A stretch of DNA of 64,000 nt, from NCBI GenBank assembly GCA_965248955.1, contig OZ252212.1, positions 1,736,001 through 1,800,000 on the forward strand, written 5' to 3'. Below are positions 34,434-43,897 of the stretch, piece by piece. How positions within the stretch are numbered: position 1 is the stretch's first letter; each line of letters starts with the position of its first letter. The notes beneath the pieces are model-generated. The model ran no database searches and was not told where the DNA came from. It was given only the letters and a program-made list of their open reading frames with translations. Both the position numbers and the translations under genes were made by a program. This stretch comes from DAOUJH01 sp965248955 (lineage in GTDB: Bacteria > Chloroflexota > Dehalococcoidia > Lucifugimonadales > QGNO01).

Positions 34434-35876
34434 ATGGACAAGCGGCGCTTGGTGAAACAGCTCGAACACATCGTAGGGAAGCAGTCGGTGATTCACCACC
34501 CCGACGACCTGCTAGTCTACGAGTACGACGGCTCCGTGGATAGGGGATTGCCCGCGGCCGTGGTGTTTCCTACTTCTACCGGACAGGTGTCCCGGATAGT
34601 GGATCTGGCAGGCAGAGAAGGCCTGCCGGTTATACCAAGAGGCGCTGGGACCGGGCTGTCCGGCGGCGCCATTGCCTGCCAGGGCGGGATAGAGCTGGCG
34701 CTGACCAGGATGCGCTCTATTCTAGAGATAGACCCCCGGAATAGAATAGCTGTAGTTGAGCCCGGCGTTGTGAATCTTGATCTGTCGGTCGCTGCTTCCC
34801 AGTACGGTCTCCATTTCGCCCCGGACCCCTCGAGCCAGCGCGCTTGCACCATAGGCGGAAACGTAGCCGAGAACTCCGGAGGGCCTCACTGCCTGCGCTA
34901 CGGGGTGACGACAAACCACGTGCTGTCCCTGCAGGTGGTATTGGAGGACGCGTCCGTGGTCTGGCTGGGCGACCCCTACCGGAGCCGGCCCGGCTATGAT
35001 TTGGTAGGAGCGTTCGTTGGATCAGAGGGTATGATGGGGGTGGTTACAAAGGCGGTGGTGGGTTTGCTGCCCGCTGCGCAGTCGGTGAAGACAATGCTTG
35101 CCGTGTTCAGTGAAATCGAACAGGCCAGCACGGCTGTATCCGCGGTGATCGCCACAGGACTGATACCAACTGCAATGGAAATGATGGATAGCCTGGCCAT
35201 AAAGGCGGTGGAAACGGCAATCAACTTTGGATATCCCACAGACGCCGGGGCAGTGTTGCTCATAGAGGTGGATGGCCTGGAGGTGGAGGTGAATGAAGCG
35301 GCTGCCATGGTTAGGGAGATTTGCATTGATGCGGGGGCCACGGACGTTAAGGAAGCAAGCGAGGCTGTGGAACGGGAACGGCTCTGGGCAGGAAGGAAAG
35401 GCGCCCTGGGTGCGCTGGGAGCCCTGGCGCCGAATTATTACCTGGTGGACGGCGTGGTGCCAAGATCCAAGCTTCCCGATGTGCTGCGTAGGGTAGGGGA
35501 GATCAGTGAGGAGTACGGCCTCCTCGTTGCCAATGTTTTCCACGCCGGAGACGGCAACTTGCACCCCTGCATTGTTTTCGACGAAAGGCAGCCCGGCCAA
35601 ACCGAGCGAGTCATAGAGGCTGGCGGCAAAATCCTGGAAGTGTGCGTAGACGCCGGTGGAGTCCTCACCGGCGAGCACGGTGTCGGCCTGGAGAAGAAGG
35701 CGTACATGCCGCTGATGTTCAGCGACGCCGATATGGATGCAATGCTTCAGCTAAAAGAGACCTTTGCCCCCAGGGGTCTGTTCAATCCAGGCAAGATGTT
35801 TCCTGACGGCGTGTCCTGCCTGGATGCCAGGCAGCAAGCGGCGGTGAGCAGAGCCGGCGCAGGAGCCTGGGCGTAA
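34434..35876 (+). CDS. glcD: FAD-linked oxidase, glycolate oxidase subunit GlcD-like
   Basis: Oxidises a 2-hydroxyacid (glycolate or D-lactate in characterised members) with FAD. 480 aa. PP-loop FAD site: VIPRGAGTGLSGGAIACQGGIELALTRM; second FAD block GGNVAENSGGPHCLRYGVTTNHVL; C-terminal FAD-oxidase domain with the catalytic HAGDGNLHPCIVFDE and TGEHGVGLEKKAYM. Start codon ATG 34434 lies only 12 bp from the divergent small gene. First of six genes with overlaps or gaps below 55 nt, and overlaps glcE by one base. Confidence 0.92.
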   Translation: MDKRRLVKQLEHIVGKQSVIHHPDDLLVYEYDGSVDRGLPAAVVFPTSTGQVSRIVDLAGREGLPVIPRGAGTGLSGGAIACQGGIELALTRMRSILEIDPRNRIAVVEPGVVNLDLSVAASQYGLHFAPDPSSQRACTIGGNVAENSGGPHCLRYGVTTNHVLSLQVVLEDASVVWLGDPYRSRPGYDLVGAFVGSEGMMGVVTKAVVGLLPAAQSVKTMLAVFSEIEQASTAVSAVIATGLIPTAMEMMDSLAIKAVETAINFGYPTDAGAVLLIEVDGLEVEVNEAAAMVREICIDAGATDVKEASEAVERERLWAGRKGALGALGALAPNYYLVDGVVPRSKLPDVLRRVGEISEEYGLLVANVFHAGDGNLHPCIVFDERQPGQTERVIEAGGKILEVCVDAGGVLTGEHGVGLEKKAYMPLMFSDADMDAMLQLKETFAPRGLFNPGKMFPDGVSCLDARQQAAVSRAGAGAWA

Positions 35877-37174
35877 TGCCGTCTCCTGCCCAAATGCGGG
35901 AAATGCTCGTCCACGTGATGAACGGGACTTCCCTTGTTCTTGACTCTGATCTGTCCCGTCACGCGGTGGAAGGCCTCACTCCCAAAGCCGCCGTTTTCCC
36001 CGCTTCTGAAGAGGAGCTATCGGCCTTGCTCAAAGAGGCAAACGAAAAAAGTTGGGCTGTAGCGCCCAAAGGGTCGGGAAACGCCGTCCGGCTGGGGAAC
36101 TTGCCCCAAAGATTGGATGTTGTGGTTGCCACCGAAATGCTGCCACATCGCATCGACCATAATCCCGGCGACTTGACGGTAAGCGTCGGCGCGGGGATCA
36201 AGTTCGGACTATTGCAGGAGCGGCTCGCGGAGGAGGGTCAATGGCTGCCGCTGGACCCGCCGCTGGCCGCTAGGAGGACCGTGGGCGGTATACTTGCCGC
36301 AAACCTGTCCGGGCCGCTCAGCCTTTCCTACGGCGCTGCCCGTGATTTTGTACTGGGAGTGAGGGTTGCAAGCGCCGATGGGACTGTTACCAAAAGCGGT
36401 GGGAACGTGGTCAAGAACGTCACCGGGTTCGATTTGCCCAAACTGCACATAGGTGCGCTGGGGACGCTGGGCATAATCTTGCAGGCCACGTTCAAGGTGA
36501 TTCCATTGCCCCAAGAGGATACGACCTTGGCCGCTGAGTTCGACGATTTGGGGAAGGCAGTAGATGTCTGCCACGAGATTGCTGATTCTCAATACGCCGG
36601 TGAGGCAATAGAGCTTATCAAGGGAAGCGACGGACGGAACCGGGTTTACGCCCGTTTCCTGGGCTCAGTCCCGTCTGTGGAAGTTAGACTGGAGAAGGGG
36701 AGGTCTCTGCTGGAGCAGGCCGGGGCGGAGAACGTCAACACCCTTGCCCAAGATGAAGCAAGAACACTGTGGGAGGCCGTCGCGGATTTTGGGTGGAACG
36801 GCAGTGCCGAGGAGGAGGTTCTGCTCAGCTTGGGGCACCTTCCATCTAAGACCAAGTCCGTAATCGGCGCAATATCCGAGTATTGCCTGCAGAACGGCTA
36901 TAGCCTGGAAATGGCCGTAGGACCGGCGCGGGGTGTTGTCAAGTGCAAGATTGCGGCCCCTTGCAATCAAGTGAAGAACGTAGTATCCGGCCTTAGGAGC
37001 ATAGCCGCATCCGCGGATGGCTATGCGTTGGTGGAGCAGGCGTCTCTGCAGGCGAAGGCTGATCTGGACGTGTGGGGTGACCCGGGCCCGGCCCTGCACC
37101 TGATGCGGCGATTGAAGAACAGAATGGACCCCAACCGTATTCTCAACCCCGGCAGATACGTGGGAGGCATCTGA
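35876..37174 (+). CDS. glcE: FAD-binding subunit GlcE-like
   Basis: 432 aa, second FAD-binding subunit of the glycolate oxidase complex. VAPKGSGNAVRLGNLP is the FAD loop; VGGILAANLSGPLSLSYGAARDFVLGV and GNVVKNVTGFDLPKLHIGALGTLGII follow, as in GlcE. The ATG shares a base with the glcD stop (TAATG). The protein is about 80 residues longer than typical GlcE, with extra sequence in the C-terminal half. Confidence 0.9.
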   Translation: MPSPAQMREMLVHVMNGTSLVLDSDLSRHAVEGLTPKAAVFPASEEELSALLKEANEKSWAVAPKGSGNAVRLGNLPQRLDVVVATEMLPHRIDHNPGDLTVSVGAGIKFGLLQERLAEEGQWLPLDPPLAARRTVGGILAANLSGPLSLSYGAARDFVLGVRVASADGTVTKSGGNVVKNVTGFDLPKLHIGALGTLGIILQATFKVIPLPQEDTTLAAEFDDLGKAVDVCHEIADSQYAGEAIELIKGSDGRNRVYARFLGSVPSVEVRLEKGRSLLEQAGAENVNTLAQDEARTLWEAVADFGWNGSAEEEVLLSLGHLPSKTKSVIGAISEYCLQNGYSLEMAVGPARGVVKCKIAAPCNQVKNVVSGLRSIAASADGYALVEQASLQAKADLDVWGDPGPALHLMRRLKNRMDPNRILNPGRYVGGI

Positions 37175-37175
37175 G

Positions 37176-38459
37176 ATGGTGCAACAACAGGCCCCAGGCA
37201 GTTCCGTCTTTGCCGGACCCCGTGACGAAGACCTGTACAAGTGCGTACATTGCGGTCTCTGCCTCAATGCTTGCCCCACGTACTTGGAGACCGGCCTTGA
37301 AACTGAATCACCCAGGGGACGTATTGCGCTGATGAAGGCGGTGCGTGAAGACCGTGTCTCCTATACCAGGCAAGTGACTTCGCACATGGACTTGTGCTTG
37401 CAATGCCGGGCCTGTGAAGTGGTGTGCCCTTCCGGCGTCCCCTTCGGCAGGCTAATGGAGGCAACGCGGGAAGAGATATCCAAGCAAAAGAAAGCGCCGC
37501 TGTGGAAAAGATTTGCTTTGAATCTTACGTTTCACCATCTCCTGTCCTACCCCGGACGCTTATATGCTTTGGGCACGGCGCTGCGACTATACCAGCGGAC
37601 CGGCCTACCCAGGCTGTTCGGTCGGATCCCTGGGATGGCCGGCAGATTCCACAGACAGCTGCCAAACCTACCAGGCAAGTTTTTCAAACCGCCGGGAGAT
37701 GTTGCTGCCCCCCGTGTCAAAGCCAGGGCCAAGGTCGTCCTGCTGTCCGGTTGCGTTATGCCGCTGACCCATGGCTCGACTATGGAAGCCGCCGTACGCG
37801 TGCTTGCCAGGAACGGTTGCCAGGTGGCAGTGCCCCAGGACCAGGTCTGCTGCGGCGCTTTGAACCTGCACGGTGGGGATAGGCGGCAGGCACAGAGTAT
37901 GGCGCGGCGTAATATCGATGTTTTCTTGGCTGCGGACGTGGACGCCGTGGTGGTGGCATCGGCGGGATGTGGCTCCACAATGAAGGAATACGATGACCTT
38001 TTGCGCGACGACCCTGAGTATGCGGGTAAAGCGCAAGCCCTCAGCGCCAAAGTCAAGGACATCTCCGAGTTCTTGGTCGGCTTGCCCTGGGAGCCTCCCA
38101 AGGGGAAGCTGACCATTCGGGTAACATACCAAGACCCGTGTCATCTGGCCCACGCCCAGCGGATAACGGATGCGCCTCGCCGGCTGCTTCAGTCGATACC
38201 CGGGCTGCAACTGGTGGAGATGGAAGCTTCCAGCCGCTGTTGTGGAGCTGCCGGTTTGTACAGCACGTTGCAGCCGGAGATGTCGCGCCGGCTTCAGAGG
38301 AACAAGGTGTTCTCTGTGCTGGCCACCGGTTCAGAAGTGATGGCCACGTCCAACCCCGGTTGCGCAATTCAAATGGAGACGGGACTTAGGGAAGTGGCCA
38401 GCCCGGTTAGGGTGAGTCACGTAATAGACCTCTTGGATCAGGCCTACGCCCTGGAATAG
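37176..38459 (+). CDS. glcF: Iron-sulfur subunit GlcF-like
   Basis: 427 aa. Two 4Fe-4S motifs near the N-terminus (CVHCGLCLNACP and CLQCRACEVVCP) and two CCG domains: GCVMPLTHGST with VCCGALNLHGG and AGCGSTMKEY, then DPCHLAHAQ with RCCGAAGLY. It passes electrons from the flavoprotein subunits to quinone. Start overlaps within 2 nt of the glcE stop. Confidence 0.93.
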   Translation: MVQQQAPGSSVFAGPRDEDLYKCVHCGLCLNACPTYLETGLETESPRGRIALMKAVREDRVSYTRQVTSHMDLCLQCRACEVVCPSGVPFGRLMEATREEISKQKKAPLWKRFALNLTFHHLLSYPGRLYALGTALRLYQRTGLPRLFGRIPGMAGRFHRQLPNLPGKFFKPPGDVAAPRVKARAKVVLLSGCVMPLTHGSTMEAAVRVLARNGCQVAVPQDQVCCGALNLHGGDRRQAQSMARRNIDVFLAADVDAVVVASAGCGSTMKEYDDLLRDDPEYAGKAQALSAKVKDISEFLVGLPWEPPKGKLTIRVTYQDPCHLAHAQRITDAPRRLLQSIPGLQLVEMEASSRCCGAAGLYSTLQPEMSRRLQRNKVFSVLATGSEVMATSNPGCAIQMETGLREVASPVRVSHVIDLLDQAYALE

Positions 38460-38461
38460 AC

Positions 38462-39574
38462 ATGGGCTGGTCCAGGCATCACCCCACGGGACTCATATTC
38501 TCCGCGCCGCAACTGTGCTATCCGGGGTACACCCTGTTTGCCAATGCCGGAGGCGGCACTCAGCCCAGCGAGTCCGACAAATACGCCAACTTGATAGACC
38601 TGGAAGGACGTATATGTCACCGCTGGCGGCATGAGGAGGGTATCAGGTACGCTCGCCTGCTTCCCGGTGGAAACCTGCTCTGCCGCACCAGGCCGCCGGA
38701 AAGCGTCGACCTTCCCGGCCATGCCGGCGGCGCGGCGGCGGCGATAATCGAGTTCGATTGGGATGGCAACGTGGTCTGGGAATACCGCGACCCCTATCTT
38801 CACCACGATTTCGTCAGACTGTCCGATGGCAATACCTTGCTCCTCCTCTGGCAGCGCATGCCAGAGGAGTTGACCCCTCGCATACAGGGCGGATACAAGA
38901 CGGACGATGACCCGGCGGCTATGTTTGGCGACGTGATACGGGAGATTACACCAGGGGGAGACGTGGTTTTCGAGTGGCGTTCTTGGGAGTACTTGGACCC
39001 GCGGGAGGACGTCATCTGCCCCCTGGAGGGCCGCGAGGAGTGGACTCATGGAAACTCGCTGGCGGTCATGCCGGACGGCGATATCCTGGTCAGCTTCAGA
39101 AAGACCAGCGTCGTCGCCATCGTATCCAGGGAGAGCGGAGAGATCAAATGGAAATGGGGCCCCGGTGAGGTATCGCATCAGCATCACGCGTACCCCCTGG
39201 ACAACGGGCGGCTGCTGCTGTTCGACAACGGATCGCACCGCCGGGGCATGGACTATTCTAGGGTGATAGAGGTCGACCCGTCCACGGGCCAAACCGGCTG
39301 GGAGTACCGGGGCGACCCACCCGTTTCGTTTTACAGCTATCATATCAGTGGAGCAGAGCGGCTGCCCAACAGCAACACGCTCATTTGCGAAGGCGCACAC
39401 GGGCGGTTATTTGAAGTTACGCCGGACAAGGATATAGTCTGGGAGTACGTAAATCCGTTCTTCTCTTCCGATTCCGGCATGGAACGCGCCAACTGGGTGT
39501 TCCGGGCGCACAGATACGGCCCGGACCATCCTGCCTTCAGGGGAAGAGACCTGCGGCCCAAGCTGTTACAGTGA
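38462..39574 (+). CDS. Arylsulfotransferase (ASST) family protein
   Basis: 370 aa, a beta-propeller built of repeated blades such as GRICHRWRHEEGIRYARLLPGGNLLCRT, GNVVWEYRDPYLHHDFVRLSDGNTLLLLW, GDVVFEWRSWEYLDP and GQTGWEYRGDPPVSFYSYHISGAERLPNSNTLICEG. Conserved His residues (HHDF, EEWTHGNSL, HQHHAYPLDNG, YSYHI) fall at the blade ends, as in ASST. No signal peptide is seen. Known members move sulfate between phenols; in this operon with an oxidase and a monooxygenase, sulfotransfer or binding of an aromatic substrate is inference. Confidence 0.82.
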   Translation: MGWSRHHPTGLIFSAPQLCYPGYTLFANAGGGTQPSESDKYANLIDLEGRICHRWRHEEGIRYARLLPGGNLLCRTRPPESVDLPGHAGGAAAAIIEFDWDGNVVWEYRDPYLHHDFVRLSDGNTLLLLWQRMPEELTPRIQGGYKTDDDPAAMFGDVIREITPGGDVVFEWRSWEYLDPREDVICPLEGREEWTHGNSLAVMPDGDILVSFRKTSVVAIVSRESGEIKWKWGPGEVSHQHHAYPLDNGRLLLFDNGSHRRGMDYSRVIEVDPSTGQTGWEYRGDPPVSFYSYHISGAERLPNSNTLICEGAHGRLFEVTPDKDIVWEYVNPFFSSDSGMERANWVFRAHRYGPDHPAFRGRDLRPKLLQ

Positions 39575-39598
39575 GCCGCGTTATTGCAAGGAGATTGC

Positions 39599-40633
39599 AT
39601 GGATATAGGAGTTGGCATCGACGGTTCTTTGGGTCTGTCGCTCCAAGACCAGGAGCAGGTATCCAGGGAAGCGGCGTGTTTGGGCTATTCCAGCGTATGG
39701 ACGCCAGAGGGGCCCGGCATGGATTCCTTCCATCTCTGCCAACTGCGATGGGCGGCTACCACCGATGTTGTGGAAGGCGGACTGACCACCGGCATTTCCG
39801 TGTCACCGGTGTCTTTACGCGGGCCGGTAGCCCTGGCGATGAGTGCAGGAACGCTGAGCCAGATTACGGGAGGGCGGTTCCTGCTTGGAATAGGCGTCGG
39901 AGGGTTGTACCAGGAGGAGACCCGTCGCGCTTTTGGTGTGCCGGAAGTATCGCCGGTGCAGCTGATGAGGGAATACCTGGCAACCGTCAAAGGATTGCTG
40001 GCGGGTGAGGTGGTTACCTATAAAGGCAGGGTTGTGAACCTGAGAGGTGTTCAACTTGCCTTTGATTCCCCGCCGCGTACGCCCGTATACCTTGGCGCTC
40101 TTGGGCCCCAAATGTTGAGATTGGCCGGCCAGCTTGCCGATGGCGTTGCATTGAACTGGTGCACGCCTGACCAGATTGCTTGGAGCAGAGAAAGGGTTGC
40201 AGAGGGTGAAGCGAAAGCAGGCCGCGAACGGGGTTCCGTGAAGGTCGTTGAGTATATAAGGATGTGCCTGGACGAAGACGAAGACCTGGCCAGGCGCGCC
40301 TTTGTAGCTGCTCTGCTTGGTTACGCGCTGGGACAGCCCGGCACTCAGAGACCGCGTGGTTTGGGATATCGGGCACATTTCGATAGAATGGGATTTGCCG
40401 ATGTACTTTCTGACCTGGATGAGATGAGGAACAAGGGCGTACCTGAGGACAGGATAATAGAGGCCTTTCCGCCGGAGATGGCGTTGCGTGTAGGCTACTT
40501 TGGCAAGCCGTCCGGTGCGGCCGAGGCCTTCCGTAAGCTGTCGGAAGGATTGGATACAGCAGTGGCGCGGGTGGTCGTGACGCGCCCCGGAATAGGACCC
40601 GTAACGGCAACTATGGAGGCTTGTAGGCCGTAA
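39599..40633 (+). CDS. LLM-class flavin-dependent oxidoreductase
   Basis: 344 aa from ATG 39599 with AAGGAG upstream; an in-frame TTG at 39584 is rejected. TIM-barrel luciferase-like fold: SLGYSSVWTPEGPGMDSFHLCQLRWAATTDVVEGGLTTGISV at the N-terminus, then SQITGGRFLLGIGVG, and PVYLGALGPQMLRLAGQLADGVALNWCTPD (quoted as motifs). Family members use FMN or F420 to oxygenate or dehydrogenate. Multiplied LLM genes are known in marine SAR202 Chloroflexota; substrate unknown. Confidence 0.9.
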   Translation: MDIGVGIDGSLGLSLQDQEQVSREAACLGYSSVWTPEGPGMDSFHLCQLRWAATTDVVEGGLTTGISVSPVSLRGPVALAMSAGTLSQITGGRFLLGIGVGGLYQEETRRAFGVPEVSPVQLMREYLATVKGLLAGEVVTYKGRVVNLRGVQLAFDSPPRTPVYLGALGPQMLRLAGQLADGVALNWCTPDQIAWSRERVAEGEAKAGRERGSVKVVEYIRMCLDEDEDLARRAFVAALLGYALGQPGTQRPRGLGYRAHFDRMGFADVLSDLDEMRNKGVPEDRIIEAFPPEMALRVGYFGKPSGAAEAFRKLSEGLDTAVARVVVTRPGIGPVTATMEACRP

Positions 40634-40687
40634 GTTGAAACCACAAACTACGGTTTGAGTCATTGCATGATTTAAAAGGAGGTATAC

Positions 40688-41470
40688 ATGGTAGAGCTTT
40701 CAATGTTTGATCTGACGGATAGAGTGGCTATAGTGACCGGCGGCGGTCACGGAATCTCGAAAGCAGTCGCTATAGGCTTCGCTCAAGCCGGAGCTCACGT
40801 GGCGATAGTGGACAAGGTTCCGGAGAGGGCGGAGGCCACCAGCGCCGCTATTGAAGACCTTGGCCGTGAATCGCTATTCGACACGGCTCACATAGGCTAT
40901 GAAGACAAGGCCAGCGGTTTTGTAGGCAGAGTGCTGGATAAGTTTGGCCGCTTAGATATTCTGTTCAACGGAGCAGGCGGGATGCGTACCGCGGATGGGC
41001 TGTACTACGAAAAGCCCGTGGAGGAGTTGACCGAGGACGTACTGGACGAGGTTATCAGAAACAACGTGAAGTCGTGTTTCTTCATGTGTAAGGCCGTGGG
41101 GCCTACCATGCTAAACCAGGGCAAAGGCAGCATCATCAACGTGAGCTCGGTGAGCGGATACGAGCCTTCACCCCGACGGACGCCGTACGGCATCAGCAAG
41201 GCGGGCATCACCAACTTCACCAAGAGCCTTGCCGCGGAGTGGGGGCCAAGAGGCGTCCGCGTCAACGAAATATGGCCGCTGGCGGTGACACGGCCCCAAG
41301 AAGCAAGATACCAGGACCAGGAGAACGTCAAGCGCCTTACGGACCGCATCGCAATCGGACGTCTCGGTGCGCCGGAGGACCACGTTGGCGCAGCCATATT
41401 CCTCGCTTCCGACGCCAGTGAGTGGGTGTGCGGAGCCACCTTCAGGGTAGACGGAGGCCGCACAGGCTAG
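40688..41470 (+). CDS. Short-chain dehydrogenase/reductase
   Basis: 260 aa. VTGGGHGISKAVAIGFAQAG is the cofactor loop, NGAGG the structural motif, SSVSGYEP....YGISKAG the catalytic Ser-Tyr-Lys. Acidic residue at the end of beta 2 (VDK) suggests NAD. AAAAGGAGG precedes the ATG at 8 nt. Last of the six-gene run with glcDEF; probably oxidises or reduces a hydroxyl or carbonyl intermediate. Confidence 0.9.
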   Translation: MVELSMFDLTDRVAIVTGGGHGISKAVAIGFAQAGAHVAIVDKVPERAEATSAAIEDLGRESLFDTAHIGYEDKASGFVGRVLDKFGRLDILFNGAGGMRTADGLYYEKPVEELTEDVLDEVIRNNVKSCFFMCKAVGPTMLNQGKGSIINVSSVSGYEPSPRRTPYGISKAGITNFTKSLAAEWGPRGVRVNEIWPLAVTRPQEARYQDQENVKRLTDRIAIGRLGAPEDHVGAAIFLASDASEWVCGATFRVDGGRTG

Positions 41471-41665
41471 TCAAGACAACTCTGTATTTGAGCAGCACTC
41501 AATTTGTTGAAGAGCGCTTGCCTCTAGGAGACATGGGTGAGGCAGTGCCGTGGATTGCTTGCTCTTGAAGAGGATAGAGGACGCCGTTTGTAGGCCTGTC
41601 AGTTTGACGAGGCCCGCCGACGGTATTCTTGCGACCGTCAGCTACCGGGACGCAGCCAGGAGATA

Positions 41666-42847
41666 TCAAGCCGAAAGCGCCCGCTCGGCGGCGGCAACGC
41701 CTTCGCCTCGCGCTACCTCGTACCCTTCCTTTTCCAGCAGTTGCTCAAGGGCGGACAGTACGGCCAGCACGCTTGCCGGATTTGAATTCTCGCCCATCAG
41801 GCCAATGCGCCAGATTCTGCCGGCAACCGGGCCAAGGCCACCGCCTATCTCTATGTTGTAGTCGAAGAGCAGTGACCGGCGCACTTTGGCCTCGTCAATC
41901 CCCTCCGGAACCCATACCGTAGTCAGCGTGGGCAACCGGCTGTCCTCATCGGCGAACAGCTTCATCCCCAGCCCTTCCAGTCCGGCACGCAGGGCGGCGG
42001 CGTTGTGCTCGTGCCTGGCAAAGCGGGCTTCCAGCCCCTCCTCCAGCACCACGCGCAGACCTTCCCGCAGCCCGTAGACCATGGAGATGGGGGCCGTGTG
42101 GTGATAGGCGCGGTTCTCAGACCAGTAGGACTTGAGCAGGGACATGTCCAAGTACCAGCTTTGTACCGGTGTCTTGCGGCTGTACAGCACCTCTTCCGCG
42201 CGCTTTCCCAGCGTGAGGGGGGATAGCCCCGGCGGACAGCCCAGGCACTTCTGAGTGCCGCTGTACGACACGTCCCCATCCCACCTGTCCAAGGCAACTT
42301 CCAAGCCGCCCAACGATGTCACCGTATCGATGATAACCAGGGCGTCGTGCTCATGCGCAACCCTGGTTATCTCTTCGGCGGGGCTCAGCACCCCCGTGGA
42401 AGTTTCGGCGTGCACCATGGCTACGGCCTTTACCGAGGCATGGTTCTTGAGCTCCGCGCTGATTGTGTCGGGGTCCAGTGGCTGGCCCCACTCTGCTTCA
42501 ACGCGGGCCACGGTAGCGCCGGCGCGCTCCGCTATCTGGACAAGCCGCTCGCCGAAATATCCGTTGATGCCTATTATGACCGTGTCGCCCGGCTCCACAA
42601 CATTGACCACGGCAGCCTCCATACCCGCGGAGCCCGTACCGGAAACCGGCAGAGTTATGCCGTTGTCGGTTTGGAAGACCAAGCGGAGCATGTCCCGCAC
42701 GTCGTCCATGACCTTTAGGAAGTCCGGGTCAAGGTGACCGAGCAGGGGCGCGGACATAGCCTGAAGTACACGTGGGTTTACGTTGCTGGGCCCTGGCCCA
42801 AGTAGGAGCCTGGACGGGGGATTGAACTCTTCAAGATACTGTGGCAT
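41666..42847 (-). CDS. Class V aminotransferase, alanine-glyoxylate aminotransferase family
   Basis: 393 aa, PLP-dependent. LLLGPGPSNVNPRVLQAM and GHLDPDFLKVMDDV open the fold; VHAETSTGVLSP and DTVTSLGG surround the cofactor Asp; SYSGTQKCLGCPPGLSPLTLG holds the Schiff-base Lys. Characterised relatives turn glyoxylate into glycine (with Ala or Ser as donor). With GlcDEF genes ending 200 bp away this makes a glycolate to glyoxylate to glycine route, which is inference. Downstream of the lipoate ligase gene by 96 nt. Confidence 0.9.
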   Translation of the reverse strand: MPQYLEEFNPPSRLLLGPGPSNVNPRVLQAMSAPLLGHLDPDFLKVMDDVRDMLRLVFQTDNGITLPVSGTGSAGMEAAVVNVVEPGDTVIIGINGYFGERLVQIAERAGATVARVEAEWGQPLDPDTISAELKNHASVKAVAMVHAETSTGVLSPAEEITRVAHEHDALVIIDTVTSLGGLEVALDRWDGDVSYSGTQKCLGCPPGLSPLTLGKRAEEVLYSRKTPVQSWYLDMSLLKSYWSENRAYHHTAPISMVYGLREGLRVVLEEGLEARFARHEHNAAALRAGLEGLGMKLFADEDSRLPTLTTVWVPEGIDEAKVRRSLLFDYNIEIGGGLGPVAGRIWRIGLMGENSNPASVLAVLSALEQLLEKEGYEVARGEGVAAAERALSA

Positions 42848-42943
42848 TCATGTCCTTTCGGTGGTTGGTAGTTTCACAAGCAATTCCAGCTGAAAACGAA
42901 CAGCCAGCCTATTATAGCACTAGCCACAAATATGCGGTCATCC

Positions 42944-43702
42944 CTACGGAACAACGTGGTCCGGCTCCAACCTGGCGGCAAGCTCTACCGTGTCCGCGGA
43001 GAGTGGTGCTTCTTCCAGGTCGTATCTGGCGGAGAAGGCGTCGATTATAGCCTGCTGGACGTCGTGGTAGGTTACAGGACCAACCTCGTCTCCAATGCTG
43101 CCCGCCGTCTCCGGATTCCAATCGAACCCCAGATCAAGTCTGTATGCGGGCAGCAGCACATCCCGGACCCGGCTTTCTCCGTTCACCACCACCACTCCTC
43201 CAACGTGGGCGGCGCTGGGAACAAGGCGCTGTCCAACTCCCATGAGCTTCTTCACGCCGCGAGCGTTGACGCTATAAGCGCCTGGGCAGTATTCGCCGGG
43301 TATTTCGCCTACTCGTGCGTCCACTCCCAGCCTTCGAAACGAATCCTCCATGATCCCGGCCATCTCTTCAAAGCGAGCTTTTACCCCTTCTCTAGGCTGC
43401 CGGTCCGGTATTGTCCAGGCAAAGGCTAGGGTGTCTTCGTGGAACACAGCGGCTTTGCCGCCAACCAACCGCTGTACCGCCTCGAAGCCGTTCTCTCTGG
43501 CCGCTTGAACAGCGGCTGCGTAGCCGGGCGACCTGCTGTCTTGCCGGCCAAAGGCAACGATTGCAGAAGACCTATGGAGCCGCAGAGTCTCAGGCTCTCT
43601 TCCATCAGCAACGTTCAGCAACAAAGACCGCGATACGGCGGTATCCAGGGCAGGCCGCTGGAGAAAGGCCTCCGTAGTCAGCCTGATGGTGCGCTTATGC
43701 AT
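42944..43702 (-). CDS. Lipoate-protein ligase A family protein
   Basis: 252 aa. BPL/LplA/LipB fold: LRLHRSSAIVAFGRQDS, then RLVGGKAAVFHEDTLAFAW, where RRxxGGGAVxHD of the family is recognisable with R and the GG pair kept, and the lipoyl-AMP Lys in VKKLMGVGQRLV. It may attach or transfer lipoyl (or octanoyl) groups to E2 or GcvH; no glycine-cleavage genes are present in this window. Confidence 0.85.
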   Translation of the reverse strand: MHKRTIRLTTEAFLQRPALDTAVSRSLLLNVADGREPETLRLHRSSAIVAFGRQDSRSPGYAAAVQAARENGFEAVQRLVGGKAAVFHEDTLAFAWTIPDRQPREGVKARFEEMAGIMEDSFRRLGVDARVGEIPGEYCPGAYSVNARGVKKLMGVGQRLVPSAAHVGGVVVVNGESRVRDVLLPAYRLDLGFDWNPETAGSIGDEVGPVTYHDVQQAIIDAFSARYDLEEAPLSADTVELAARLEPDHVVP

Positions 43703-43791
43703 GGGCTGTGCTTATCTTAGGAACCTCTGAACAAGTCGTAGACATGGCAATCTGCATAATGACGCCGTCGCCGTCATTCCCGTGTAGGCTT

Positions 43792-43824
43792 GTCCTCGTG
43801 CCACGACACGGGGACGGGAATCCA
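43792..43824 (+). repeat. 33-bp interspersed repeat, copy 1
   Basis: Identical to 46640-46672. It holds CCTCGTG-CCACGA-CACGGGG, a small hairpin, and ends CGGGAATCCA, the usual look of dispersed CGTCATTCCCG-type repeats. It lies between the MaoC-like gene and the lipoate ligase gene. Confidence 0.8.
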
Positions 43825-43897
43825 AGTGGTACGGGTATGGATTCCCCGATTTCTCGGGAGTGACATAGACTCGTTCAGACCATTCCTAAAGTCAGTC

